A DNA stretch of 64,000 nucleotides from NCBI GenBank assembly GCA_020638035.1, contig JACKJI010000001.1:124001-188000 (forward strand). Direction: 5' to 3'. The translations under genes were made by a program, and so were the position numbers. How positions within the stretch are numbered: position 1 is the stretch's first letter; each line of letters begins with the position of its first letter. Below are positions 18,500-26,859 of this stretch, in pieces. Origin of the DNA: Hyphomicrobiaceae bacterium (GTDB lineage Bacteria > Pseudomonadota > Alphaproteobacteria > Rhizobiales > Hyphomicrobiaceae). The notes under the pieces were generated by a model. That model was not told the origin of the DNA. It saw nothing but the letters and a program-made list of their open reading frames with translations, and searched no databases.

Positions 18500-19537
18500 T
18501 CAGCAAATCCTTGGCAGCTGTTCCCCGGCGAGGTAATCGACCACGCGCGCGCCGCCGAGCCGCGTGCGCATCTGGACCATCGCATGTCGGTCCTCGACCA
18601 CCGTTCCGATGATGGCCGCGTCGCGGGCCAGTTCATGCCCACGCATCACCTCCAACAACCGTTCGGCGGCATCTGCCTCACAAATTGCGATGAGCTTTCC
18701 CTCGTTCGCAACATAGAGCGGATCGAGGCCCAGAAGCTCGCAGCCTGCGGCGACATCTCGCTTGATGGGTATTGCCTGCTCGTCGAGCATCATCCCGACC
18801 TTCGACTGCAAGGCGATCTCGTTGAGCGTTGCGCCTAGTCCTCCGCGCGTCGGGTCGCGCAGGACCTTGATCCCCGGAACGGCTGCGAGCATGGCACCGA
18901 CGAGCCCATTGAGCGCCGCGGTGTCCGATCGGATCTCGGTTTCGAATTCCAGGTTCTCGCGGCGGGACAGGATGGCAAGCCCATGATCGCCGATCGAACC
19001 CGACACGATGATTGCATGCCCGGGCCTCGCCTGATCGCCTGCGACGTTGATGCCCTCCGGGATCACACCCACGCCCGTCGTGGTGATGAAGATGCCATCA
19101 CCCTTGCCCTGCTCGACGACCTTGGTGTCTCCCGTGACAATCTCGACGCCGGCGTCGCGCGCCGCCTCGGCCATTGACTTCACGATACGCTCCAGATCGG
19201 CGCGTGCAAAACCTTCCTCCAGAATGACGCCGACCGTGAGATAGAGCGGGCGCGCGCCCATCATCGCCACGTCGTTGACGGTTCCATGCACGGCGAGACA
19301 GCCAATGTCGCCACCGGGAAAGAACAGGGGCGAGATCACGTGGCCGTCGGTGGACACGACGACCCGGCCTGGCGGTAGTTCGACCACCGCGCCATCATTG
19401 CCGCGCGCAAGGTGCGGGTTCGAGAAATGCCTCTGGAAGACATCGCGGATCAGATCCGCCATCGCACGACCACCGCCACCATGCGTCATGTCGATCACGT
19501 CATTCGAGCCTTGCAAATTGGGATCAATAGCGTTCAT
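18500..19537 (-). CDS. hypE: Hydrogenase maturation protein HypE
   Basis: HypE accepts the carbamoyl group from HypF on its C-terminal Cys and dehydrates it to thiocyanate in an ATP-dependent step. The 345-residue protein belongs to the PurM-like ATPase family and ends in the invariant PRIC tail with the reactive Cys. ATG 19537 overlaps the hypD stop by four bases and has GGAGGAG eight bases upstream. A longer open frame upstream lies inside hypD. Confidence 0.95.
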   Translation of the reverse strand: MNAIDPNLQGSNDVIDMTHGGGGRAMADLIRDVFQRHFSNPHLARGNDGAVVELPPGRVVVSTDGHVISPLFFPGGDIGCLAVHGTVNDVAMMGARPLYLTVGVILEEGFARADLERIVKSMAEAARDAGVEIVTGDTKVVEQGKGDGIFITTTGVGVIPEGINVAGDQARPGHAIIVSGSIGDHGLAILSRRENLEFETEIRSDTAALNGLVGAMLAAVPGIKVLRDPTRGGLGATLNEIALQSKVGMMLDEQAIPIKRDVAAGCELLGLDPLYVANEGKLIAICEADAAERLLEVMRGHELARDAAIIGTVVEDRHAMVQMRTRLGGARVVDYLAGEQLPRIC

Positions 19538-20694
19538 GCCACGATCTCCTCCTTGCCAGCCGTACGTCCATCCCGTGTGCGAAAGCGCCCATACGTCCAG
19601 TACGCAGCGCACGCACCCTCGGACGAGACCATGCACGATCCCATCGGGTTGTCGGGCGTACACACGGTACCGAACAGCTTGCAGTCCGTCGGTTTCTTGG
19701 CACCGCGCAGGATCGCCGGACACTCACACGACTTGACTTCGCGCGAGGCCTTTTCGCTGAGTTCAAAGCGAGTCTCGGCATCGAGATCAGCGAATTCGCT
19801 ACGGATCCTGAGTGCGCTATAGGGCACGCTGCCGAGCCCCCGCCATTCGAAGCGCGGCCTCAGCTCGAATACGTCGCTGACAAGGGCCTGAGCCTTGAGG
19901 TTTCCCTCGCGCTTGACGACACGCGTGTACTCGTTCTCCACCTCATGCCGACCCTCATTGATCTGGCGGATGAGCATCAGGGTCGACTGCATGACATCGA
20001 GCGGCTCGAATCCGGCAATGACGACCGGCTTCTGGAACTCTTCGGAGAAAAATTCGTAGGGCTCCGAGCCGATCACCGAAGACACGTGCGAGGGTCCGAG
20101 AAAGCCGTCAATTTTTACGGTGCCGAGATCACGCACCTCGGGTGATTGCAGGATGTGCTGGATCGCCGCCGGGGTCAGCACGTGATTGCAGAAAACGGAG
20201 AAGTTCCTCAGCCCTTCGCGCCGGGCCTGCACCAGCGCCACGGCTGTCGGCGGCGTCGTCGTCTCGAAGCCAATGGCGAAGAAGACGACTTGTCGTTTTG
20301 GATTTTCCCGCGCAATCTTCAGCGCATCCTGCGTCGAATACACCATGCGGATGTCGGCACCATCCGCCTTGGCCTTGATCAGGCTCCGCTGCTTGGTGCC
20401 TGGAACACGCATCATGTCGCCGTAGGTGGTAAGGATCACCCCGTGTCGTTCGGCGAGCTCGACCGCGTCATCGAGACGGCGCACCGGTAGAACGCAGACC
20501 GGGCAGCCCGGACCATGCACGAAGCGGACGTTCGGCGGCATCAGATCTTGCACGCCATACCGGAAGATCGCATGCGTGTGCCCGCCGCAGAACTCCATAA
20601 AATGATAGTCACGCCCCGAGCGCGCCTCGCGCACGATCGCGCCAGCCACCTTTTCGGCGAGATCGCGCTGACGGAACTCGTCGATGTACTTCAT
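19534..20694 (-). CDS. hypD: Hydrogenase maturation protein HypD
   Basis: HypD is the iron-sulfur scaffold on which Fe(CN)2CO is assembled with HypC. The 386-residue protein has the signature motifs MEFCGGHTHAIF (about 33-44), GPGCPVCV (about 62-69), GFETTTPPTA and the C-terminal Cys-rich segment CECPAILRGAKKPTDCKLFG. It overlaps hypC and hypE by four bases at each end, which implies translational coupling. Confidence 0.95.
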   Translation of the reverse strand: MKYIDEFRQRDLAEKVAGAIVREARSGRDYHFMEFCGGHTHAIFRYGVQDLMPPNVRFVHGPGCPVCVLPVRRLDDAVELAERHGVILTTYGDMMRVPGTKQRSLIKAKADGADIRMVYSTQDALKIARENPKRQVVFFAIGFETTTPPTAVALVQARREGLRNFSVFCNHVLTPAAIQHILQSPEVRDLGTVKIDGFLGPSHVSSVIGSEPYEFFSEEFQKPVVIAGFEPLDVMQSTLMLIRQINEGRHEVENEYTRVVKREGNLKAQALVSDVFELRPRFEWRGLGSVPYSALRIRSEFADLDAETRFELSEKASREVKSCECPAILRGAKKPTDCKLFGTVCTPDNPMGSCMVSSEGACAAYWTYGRFRTRDGRTAGKEEIVA

Positions 20695-20945
20695 GCATCC
20701 GCCCTCCCGATTTCCTCCAGCTCATCAGCGAGCACACCTGCCTCGGCCATCATCGCGAGGGTACGCGCAGCCTCCTCCTCGCTCACTTTGTGCAGAGCAT
20801 AGCCGACGTGAACCAGCACGTAGTCACCGACCGCAACCTCGTCGACAAGCGCCAGTGAGATCTTCTTCCGGACGCCTTCCAGCGCGACCGTCGCCATGTC
20901 ATCGGCTTCGATCGAAACAACACGCGCCGGCAATGCAAGACACAT
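20691..20945 (-). CDS. hypC: Hydrogenase maturation chaperone HypC
   Basis: This 84-residue HypC/HupF-family chaperone begins MCLALPARVV. Cys2 is the residue that binds the Fe-cofactor intermediate. It carries the cofactor between HypD and the hydrogenase large subunit. ATG 20945 follows GGAGG, and 29 upstream in-frame codons are not family-like. A second family member, hupF, lies at 25761-26075. Confidence 0.95.
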   Translation of the reverse strand: MCLALPARVVSIEADDMATVALEGVRKKISLALVDEVAVGDYVLVHVGYALHKVSEEEAARTLAMMAEAGVLADELEEIGRADA

Positions 20946-20956
20946 GGCTGCCTCCT

Positions 20957-21955
20957 TCAGTCCGACAGTTGGGCGGTGGCATCCGCGCCAATGCGCTCCA
21001 GCGCATGCGCCGCCTCGATCCATGCGATCCATCGGTCAAGGCCCGCACCACTGCGGGCGGACACCTCGAGCACCTTCACCGACGGCTTGACCTTGCGCAT
21101 GTTCGCCACGGCTTGCGCGATATCGAAATCCAGGTGCGGCATCAGATCGATCTTGTTGACGAGAATCAGATCGGCCGCCGCGAACATGTCGGGATACTTG
21201 AGCGGCTTGTCCTCACCCTCCGTCACCGACAAAATGACCACCTTATAGGCCTCGCCCAGATCAAACGCGGCAGGACAGACGAGGTTGCCGACATTCTCGA
21301 TGAACAGGATCGAGTGGGCCTGTGGCGCCAGTTCTTCCAGCGCATGGCCCACCATGTGGCCATCGAGATGACAACCCTTGCCGGTGTTGATCTGTATGGC
21401 CGGCACGCCTGTCTCGCGAATGCGGGCTGCATCCGCACTCGTCTGCTGATCACCCTCGATGACTGCTATGCGCTGCCTATCCCTCAAGCGCTTGATCGTC
21501 TCTACAAGCAGCGTTGTTTTTCCAGAACCCGGGCTCGACAGCAGGTTGAGCGCCAGCACACCGCTGCGCGCCAGCAATGCACGGTTGGCTGCGGCATAGG
21601 CGTTGTTCTTGGCGAGAATGTCCTGCTCGATCTGGATGAGCCGGGTCTGGCTCATGCCGGGAACGCTAACGCCTGCGGCACCGGTACCGTAGTGATGATG
21701 GTGCGCGTGCCCATGCTCGTGAGCATGGGTATGATGGTCGAGGGAATGCTCGTGGTGATGGTCGTGATGGTGATGATCATGACCGTTCTGGTGGTGACCG
21801 TGGTGATGCGCGCGATCATCATGCATACCATCCTGGTGTGCTTGAGTTGCATGGGCATGGGCGCGGCCGGCCATGCTGTCATGCGCGACATCGGCATCGG
21901 CTGCCTTGCCTTCGATCTTCACTTGCCCGTCGCCGCAACCGCAAACCGTGCACAT
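20957..21955 (-). CDS. hypB: Nickel-binding GTPase HypB with a long His-rich domain
   Basis: HypB inserts nickel with HypA. The 332-residue protein starts with the MCTVCGCG metal site, followed by a very His-rich stretch (about residues 27-92, roughly 29 His) that probably stores nickel. The GTPase domain follows with SSPGSGKT (P-loop), EGDQQTSADAARI, ENVGNLVCPA and NKID. ATG 21955 is used, giving a one-base TGATG overlap with the end of hypA; an adjacent TTG at 21958 is less likely. Confidence 0.95.
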   Translation of the reverse strand: MCTVCGCGDGQVKIEGKAADADVAHDSMAGRAHAHATQAHQDGMHDDRAHHHGHHQNGHDHHHHDHHHEHSLDHHTHAHEHGHAHHHHYGTGAAGVSVPGMSQTRLIQIEQDILAKNNAYAAANRALLARSGVLALNLLSSPGSGKTTLLVETIKRLRDRQRIAVIEGDQQTSADAARIRETGVPAIQINTGKGCHLDGHMVGHALEELAPQAHSILFIENVGNLVCPAAFDLGEAYKVVILSVTEGEDKPLKYPDMFAAADLILVNKIDLMPHLDFDIAQAVANMRKVKPSVKVLEVSARSGAGLDRWIAWIEAAHALERIGADATAQLSD

Positions 21956-22296
21956 CAATTGACCTCCAGCTCCTTGATCCTCAGTTCTTCACCGGCCGTC
22001 ACCTGGAGCTGATGCGAACCGCACTTCACACAGGGCTCGAAGCGCGCCTCGATCGGCACGCTCTCCGCACAAACCATGCACCACGCCTCGCCACGACTCT
22101 CGATGATATCGAGATGCGCGCCCTCGGCGACAGAGCCGCGCATGACGACATCGAAGCCAAAACGCAGCGCCTCAACTTCAACCCCCGAGAGTGGGCCAAC
22201 TTCCAGGCTGACACGCGCGACCTTCGTAAAATTGTGCAGTCGCGACTGCTCCTCCAGCGTGGTACGGATGCTCTCGCAAAGGGCCATCTCGTGCAT
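21955..22296 (-). CDS. hypA: Nickel chaperone HypA
   Basis: HypA delivers nickel to the hydrogenase large subunit. The 113-residue protein starts MHEMALCESI, with the nickel-binding His2, and has a zinc site CMVC near residue 73 and CVKC near residue 89. It is linked by TGATG one-base overlaps to hupK before it and hypB after it. Confidence 0.95.
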   Translation of the reverse strand: MHEMALCESIRTTLEEQSRLHNFTKVARVSLEVGPLSGVEVEALRFGFDVVMRGSVAEGAHLDIIESRGEAWCMVCAESVPIEARFEPCVKCGSHQLQVTAGEELRIKELEVN

Positions 22297-23462
22297 CAGT
22301 GTGCCCTCACACTATAGGCAACGCACGGATCAATCGCGTTGATCATCAGCTCCGACAGCTCGAGCGCGTCGCCTCCATTCTCAGCAGCAATACGGCCGAC
22401 CGCCCGCGCTGCAGCCCCGGCTGCATCGAAGTTCCAGCGCGTCGGCGCAAGAACCCTATACCGCGTTACGCGGCCATTCTCGACCGAGGCGGCGTGAACC
22501 AGCGCACCACGCGCAGCATTCACCTCGCTCATTCCGCCTTTCCCGCCCAGCGCACATCCACAGACCGGTTGCACACGTCCCTCGATCAGGCAACGCATGC
22601 GGTTGGGCAGCTCCGACAGCTCGATCAACCGTGCCAGCAACCGGGCCCAAAGCCCGGCACTGGCACCGTCCCCGTCGCCAGCAATATCGAGACGCTTGTC
22701 GCTGCCGTGGCGCGACAGCAGTGTCGTCTCGGGAACCGGTCCATCAACAGCGATAGGAAGGCTGTTGGCACAATCAGGATCGCCGGAAAGCCACTCCCCC
22801 ACGTCATGCGCGTTGAGTGGCTTGAGCGCGCACAGATCGATGGCGCCTGCGTGCCCATGACCTCTGACGTAAATGCGATTGAGCAGCCGCGCTGCCGGCG
22901 TGTTCCCTTCGGTCGACCAGGACAGGATCTCATCGCGATTGCTCCGGACCTGCCATCGCTCGACACTCTCGCCGAAGACTAGCTCCGACAGCAGCTCCTC
23001 TGCCTGAGAGATGAGAAACAAGGCTGCATTGCGCACGGCACCGGAGACCGCATCCTCTCCGCACGCATCGTAATCGGGCGGCAGCACCCTCTCTAATTCC
23101 GGAACGAGACGCATGAGCGTTTTTAATCCCGCCTTGACCGTCTCCTCGCCCAGCACGCGCGGCCAGTCGAGTGCAATCCTCAGTGTGTTCTCACGCAGGC
23201 TTTCCATTTCGGTGAGGCACTGGAGCCTGGCGCGTACACCTGGCGAACGCGTCTGCCCTTGCGCTGCGTCGAGCGCGAGACAAGCGGCCTGCGCCTGTGC
23301 CTTGCCACACAGCGAATAGATCGCGGGTATCATTGCTTGTGCTTCGGAGGGTGTCTTGCCGATCAGGATGCGTGCCACGCCATTCGGCTGCGAGAACCGC
23401 ACCCGCACGGACGGGCTCGCTCCGCGTTCAAGATCGATGGATACCCGCCCCTCCAAGCTCAC
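22296..23462 (-). CDS. hupK: HupK, hydrogenase large-subunit-like maturation protein
   Basis: The 388-residue protein resembles a [NiFe]-hydrogenase large subunit in its C-terminal part (RVLAPTRWNFDAAG, then INAIDPCVAYSVRAH). It keeps only one Cys at the second metal motif. HupK/HoxV is thought to be a scaffold for Fe(CN)2CO before transfer to the large subunit in aerobic hydrogenase systems. It overlaps hupJ by four bases. Confidence 0.88.
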   Translation of the reverse strand: MSLEGRVSIDLERGASPSVRVRFSQPNGVARILIGKTPSEAQAMIPAIYSLCGKAQAQAACLALDAAQGQTRSPGVRARLQCLTEMESLRENTLRIALDWPRVLGEETVKAGLKTLMRLVPELERVLPPDYDACGEDAVSGAVRNAALFLISQAEELLSELVFGESVERWQVRSNRDEILSWSTEGNTPAARLLNRIYVRGHGHAGAIDLCALKPLNAHDVGEWLSGDPDCANSLPIAVDGPVPETTLLSRHGSDKRLDIAGDGDGASAGLWARLLARLIELSELPNRMRCLIEGRVQPVCGCALGGKGGMSEVNAARGALVHAASVENGRVTRYRVLAPTRWNFDAAGAAARAVGRIAAENGGDALELSELMINAIDPCVAYSVRAH

Positions 23463-24151
23463 GGCCCGCGCTCCTCACGTCCCTGCCCCAGCAGCAGACG
23501 GCGTCGGTCGAGTGTGACCTCACGCCGATCAGCGCTTGCCTCGCTGTCCTGCGGTGCGATGGCAGCATCTGCATGGCGCTCATCGGTCTTGTTCGTGGCC
23601 TCCGGCCCGCCAACCGCAGGACGTTCGCCGCGCCAGATCATCGCCATCTCGCGATCCGCATCAGCTTCCTCGTCCGCCTCGGCATCGAGCAACGCCGCAA
23701 GCGCGGCCTCCGCCGCCAAAACGGCGCTGTCATGATCAGCGAACTCGTGCATCGGGGAGAACAGCGAGCACATGCCATAGGGGCCGATACCGCTCTCGAA
23801 ACCGTGGATCATATCGAAACCGCCGGCCGGGAACATGACCGTCGTCTTGCTACCGATGGCCGCTGACCTATCCGACGCGGCACCTCCGTCACTGTTGCCG
23901 GTGTCGGGCAGCAGCATGATGTTCATGAACCAGGGCGTGATCAGAATGCACAGCCACTGGTCCGCAAACCGGCAGAGCCCGACGACCTCCACACGCACGG
24001 CCGCATTGAGGATCGGGATGCCTGCCATGCGCTCCGTCTCGATCCGGCGGAACGATCGCTCGATGCGCTCCTTGACGGAGGCTCCTGCGTCGCCAAGCAA
24101 AACAGCTGCCTCGCTCTCGTCCCGAACCATGACCTGAATGCTCCGCTTCAC
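23459..24151 (-). CDS. hupJ: HupJ, HybE-family hydrogenase assembly chaperone
   Basis: The first 160 residues match the HybE-type chaperone, with GLCRFADQWLCILITPWFMN near residue 55 and FPAGGFDMI. These proteins help small-subunit or complex assembly. The last 55 or so residues are charged and Ala/Arg-rich, a tail that looks poorly conserved. In rhizobial operons hupJ lies between hupI and hupK, as here. It has four-base overlaps on both sides. Confidence 0.85.
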   Translation of the reverse strand: MKRSIQVMVRDESEAAVLLGDAGASVKERIERSFRRIETERMAGIPILNAAVRVEVVGLCRFADQWLCILITPWFMNIMLLPDTGNSDGGAASDRSAAIGSKTTVMFPAGGFDMIHGFESGIGPYGMCSLFSPMHEFADHDSAVLAAEAALAALLDAEADEEADADREMAMIWRGERPAVGGPEATNKTDERHADAAIAPQDSEASADRREVTLDRRRLLLGQGREERGP

Positions 24152-24372
24152 GTCTTGTCGACCACCATGAAATCACTTTTCTTGCCATCGCAGTTGGGAC
24201 AGCTCCAGTGCTCGGGCAGGTCGGCAAACGGGGTTCCCGGCGGGATCTGCCAATAGGCATCGCCTTCTGCCGGATCATAGACGTGCCAACAGATCTTGCA
24301 CTCGAGCCGCGCGCTCGTGGTGATCCTTGACCGGTCGCCGCCATATGAGCCTTCGAATATCCGTTCGGTCAT
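24148..24372 (-). CDS. hupI: Rubredoxin HupI
   Basis: This 74-residue rubredoxin has the four Fe ligands in CKICWHVYDP and CPNCDGKKSDF. HupI-type rubredoxins are needed for hydrogenase maturation or activity under oxygen in Rhizobium. The gene overlaps hupH by four bases and hupJ by four bases. Confidence 0.93.
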   Translation of the reverse strand: MTERIFEGSYGGDRSRITTSARLECKICWHVYDPAEGDAYWQIPPGTPFADLPEHWSCPNCDGKKSDFMVVDKT

Positions 24373-25214
24373 GCATAGACCTCCAGAATTTCGCGCAATC
24401 GAACGGCCGAGTCGGCGAGATCTTCCGCTGCAGCACAGACCACTTCAGGCAGCACGGTAATCTCAAGCGAGTTCAGGATGAGGGTGTCCTGCGAGTTGTA
24501 GTACTGCACCCACCAGACATTGCGCGTCCGTGTGCTGGCCACGCGGCAATTCCCGTAGCCGCGCGAAAGAACCGTAACCGCACCAGTGCCGAGTTGCTTA
24601 CTCAGCAGCTCCAGATCCTCCAACGTGTGCGGCAGAAGCGACAGGTTGATCACGTGTGGCGATGTCGTGTTGCTCACTTTGGCGAGGTGCTCGTTGATCT
24701 CGGGAAACAGGGCTGGCGCGTTGAAAACCTGCTCTTCAAACTGCTCCGGAATGTTCACCGCCTCGCTGGCGCCGGCAAATGCGATATCGAGAATTGCCTG
24801 AGGGAAGCGGCCCACCTCGATAGCGTCGGAGACGATGCGCCCGTCGCCATCCGATACCCGGACACGCCACAATCCGGCCAGTACCGATTCCTGTGCCTGA
24901 TGCGTCGCTCCAGCGACAACGGAAACCTCACCTTCGCCCAGCACCTGATCGACAAACGCCCTGTTGCCCGCGTCGAGATGCGTGATGTCGATCGCGGTGG
25001 GCACCGCGCCATCGCCGATTTCCTCCAAGGCGTGCAGAACCTGCTGTAACACGACCTTCGCAGCATCCCGCCCCGTCGCCTCTTCCGGCTCGGGCAGGCT
25101 CGGCACGGAAAAGACCGTCATGGAAGACGGCATCGGCATGTAGTGCAACTGACCGTCCTGATCCTCCGGCTGGCTGCCGGGACCGATCATCAGACCATCG
25201 GGAAGATTTGCCAT
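24369..25214 (-). CDS. hupH: Hydrogenase expression/formation protein HupH (HyaF/HoxQ-like)
   Basis: This 281-residue protein is homologous to HyaF/HupH by position and by motifs such as VLGEGEVSVVAG, SRGYGNCRVASTRTRNVWWV and a conserved NSL..T.LPEVV end. HupH helps to mature the hydrogenase small subunit in oxic conditions. It lies 44 bases after hupG and overlaps hupI. Confidence 0.88.
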   Translation of the reverse strand: MANLPDGLMIGPGSQPEDQDGQLHYMPMPSSMTVFSVPSLPEPEEATGRDAAKVVLQQVLHALEEIGDGAVPTAIDITHLDAGNRAFVDQVLGEGEVSVVAGATHQAQESVLAGLWRVRVSDGDGRIVSDAIEVGRFPQAILDIAFAGASEAVNIPEQFEEQVFNAPALFPEINEHLAKVSNTTSPHVINLSLLPHTLEDLELLSKQLGTGAVTVLSRGYGNCRVASTRTRNVWWVQYYNSQDTLILNSLEITVLPEVVCAAAEDLADSAVRLREILEVYA

Positions 25215-25258
25215 GTGCTTTGCCTCTGCTCGACCGTCATCCTGTCAAAGACGGAACA

Positions 25259-25744
25259 TCAATCCTGCTGGTGGTTGCCGTGGTCGTGGTGGTCTTCGTC
25301 GTGATGATCGTGCCCACTGCGCCCGGCACGCGCCGCGCCATTGCTGCCAGGCAGCTTGAAGGGCGGCGGTTCACTCGGCTCCCGCGCCAGGATCTCGGAG
25401 ATCTCTTGCACGTAATCCACCCAATCGCGCACCCGCGAGATTGCGCCGAGATAGGCTCCACGCCTGAGGAAGACGAGCGCTGGAAAGGCGGAGAAGCGAT
25501 ACTTGCGCTGCAAAGCGCGCTCGCTCTCGCGCGCGACGACGGCAGCCGTGAGCCCGCCTCCACTCGCTTTGACAAGTTCCGGCAGGATCACGGCGACATC
25601 GTTGCTCTCCATCAGCCGGTCGGCATCACCAGCGAAGAAAAGCACACAATGGCCATGCTGAGCAGCGAAGGCGGCGATATCCGCCTCAGCGAGAACCGGA
25701 TAGGCGTGGCGCTCGATGATCGACGAGAGCAAGGAGGAGAACAT
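25259..25744 (-). CDS. hupG: HupG, thioredoxin-fold hydrogenase chaperone (HyaE/HoxO-like) with a His-rich tail
   Basis: From ATG 25744 the protein has 161 residues. The body (about 1-135) is HyaE/HupG-like, with HCVLFFAGD and FPALVFLRRGAYLGAI, and has no CxxC redox motif. HyaE proteins bind the Tat signal of the hydrogenase small subunit. The tail is rich in His and Asp (GHDHHDEDHHDHGNH), which is unusual and may bind metal. An in-frame ATG at 25780 would overlap hupF by 20 bases. Confidence 0.82.
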   Translation of the reverse strand: MFSSLLSSIIERHAYPVLAEADIAAFAAQHGHCVLFFAGDADRLMESNDVAVILPELVKASGGGLTAAVVARESERALQRKYRFSAFPALVFLRRGAYLGAISRVRDWVDYVQEISEILAREPSEPPPFKLPGSNGAARAGRSGHDHHDEDHHDHGNHQQD

Positions 25745-25760
25745 GGTCAAGACACTCCAG

Positions 25761-26075
25761 TCAGGCGCTACGATCGCCATTGGGTTTAAGAAACTCGGGC
25801 AGCTCCGGCTCGCGCCCGACGAGATCGGCAAACAAATGGTCGATATGCGTTTCTCCGCGCATGGCGAGCTGCAGCGCCTGCAGCGCATCGAGCGTGACAC
25901 GGGCCGTCTCCGCGCTGATCACCTCGCGCGCCGCCCCCAGAAACACCATCACCCAGTCGCCGGGCCGCGCGTCGCTCACGAGGCTGATGTCGACGAGCTG
26001 CTCACCATCATGCGTGGCGCAACGGGCGGTGAACCCGTCGACGGCCACGACCTGCATGGGAAGACCGATGCACAT
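25761..26075 (-). CDS. hupF: HupF, HypC-family hydrogenase chaperone
   Basis: The 104-residue protein starts MCIGLPMQVVA, typical of the HypC/HupF family, and has a longer C-terminus than HypC. HupF binds the unprocessed large subunit HupL and protects it under oxygen. It therefore implies that a structural HupL exists in the genome. ATG 26075 shares one base with the hupD stop (TGATG). Confidence 0.92.
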   Translation of the reverse strand: MCIGLPMQVVAVDGFTARCATHDGEQLVDISLVSDARPGDWVMVFLGAAREVISAETARVTLDALQALQLAMRGETHIDHLFADLVGREPELPEFLKPNGDRSA

Positions 26076-26767
26076 CAACCAGCACTCCCCGTTGCAGCGA
26101 GGATGCGCCCGATCTCCGCTTCGAAATCGTCGGGACCTTGCCATCGCCCGTCGGCCAGCAGGCGCACGTCGCCGATACGCAAGGCAATGCGCTCGTCGGG
26201 ACGCCCCTCTTCATAGTGGCGCATGATCGTTTCAGGGGTGGAGATGGTGGCATCCTCTGGCAGCGGCTTGGCGCGCGCCATCACCTGAATTCCGTGATGC
26301 TCGAGGAACCGCAATGCTGCTGCCATCGCAGGAACGATCTGCGCCTTCACCTGCGGGCGCAGGCTGCCGCCATAGTCATCGAGTTCGACGGGCTGCACGC
26401 CGATGAGCAGCAGATGGCGCGGGTAATCGCCCATCATCTCGGCCATCGCCAGCACCTCCTGGAAACCCGTCTGGTGCAGCGAAACCTTCTTCACGCCGAG
26501 GAACTTCGGCACCTCGCCCCCCTCGACGAACTTCAGCGTTCCGGGCGCGAGGCCGTAGTCCACCGCATCGAAAACGATAAGGATATCGGCTTCGCGGATG
26601 TGCTGAACCAAGTAGATCCCCTGCGTGCCGCCATCGAGCAGGCGCACACACTCAGGAAATTCGAAATGTCGGTGCAGCTCCTCGACGGCGCGGACGCCGA
26701 AACCTTCGTCGGCCCATAAAAGGTTGCCGATGCCGAGAATAAGCACTGTCGGCGGCGCCTCTGGCAC
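26075..26767 (-). CDS. hupD: Hydrogenase maturation endopeptidase HupD
   Basis: HupD cleaves the C-terminal peptide of the uptake hydrogenase large subunit after nickel insertion. The protein (230 residues from GTG 26767) has the family motifs GIGNLLWADEGFGVRAVE, DAVDYG and SLHQTGF, with the Glu, Asp and His that bind nickel. GTG 26767 is chosen because GGAGG lies five bases upstream; GTG 26779 is also in frame. HupV in this window has no cleavable peptide, so HupD must act on a large subunit encoded elsewhere. The C-terminus is longer than usual by about 30 residues. Confidence 0.92.
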   Translation of the reverse strand: MPEAPPTVLILGIGNLLWADEGFGVRAVEELHRHFEFPECVRLLDGGTQGIYLVQHIREADILIVFDAVDYGLAPGTLKFVEGGEVPKFLGVKKVSLHQTGFQEVLAMAEMMGDYPRHLLLIGVQPVELDDYGGSLRPQVKAQIVPAMAAALRFLEHHGIQVMARAKPLPEDATISTPETIMRHYEEGRPDERIALRIGDVRLLADGRWQGPDDFEAEIGRILAATGSAG

Positions 26768-26843
26768 GGCAGCCTCCACGTTCGAGCGTTTCCCCTGCCG
26801 CGCCTGGCTGCGCGGTCATTTGTTGGTTAACAATCCACGAGAC

Positions 26844-26859
26844 TGCAATGCCCGTGCCA
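26844..26859 (-). promoter_or_regulatory. Sigma-54 promoter upstream of hupD
   Basis: On the minus strand the sequence is TGGCACGGGCATTGCA, which matches the sigma-54 consensus TGGCAC-N5-TTGCA exactly, with correct spacing between the GG and GC elements. The predicted start of transcription is near 26833, about 66 bases before the hupD start. HupR, a sigma-54 activator encoded in this cluster, is the likely regulator. Confidence 0.85.

Noticed and set aside
20684..22012. A 442-codon open frame opposite hypB and hypC
   Set aside because: The Met/Val-rich stretch that looks like a membrane region is simply the reverse of HypB's His codons.
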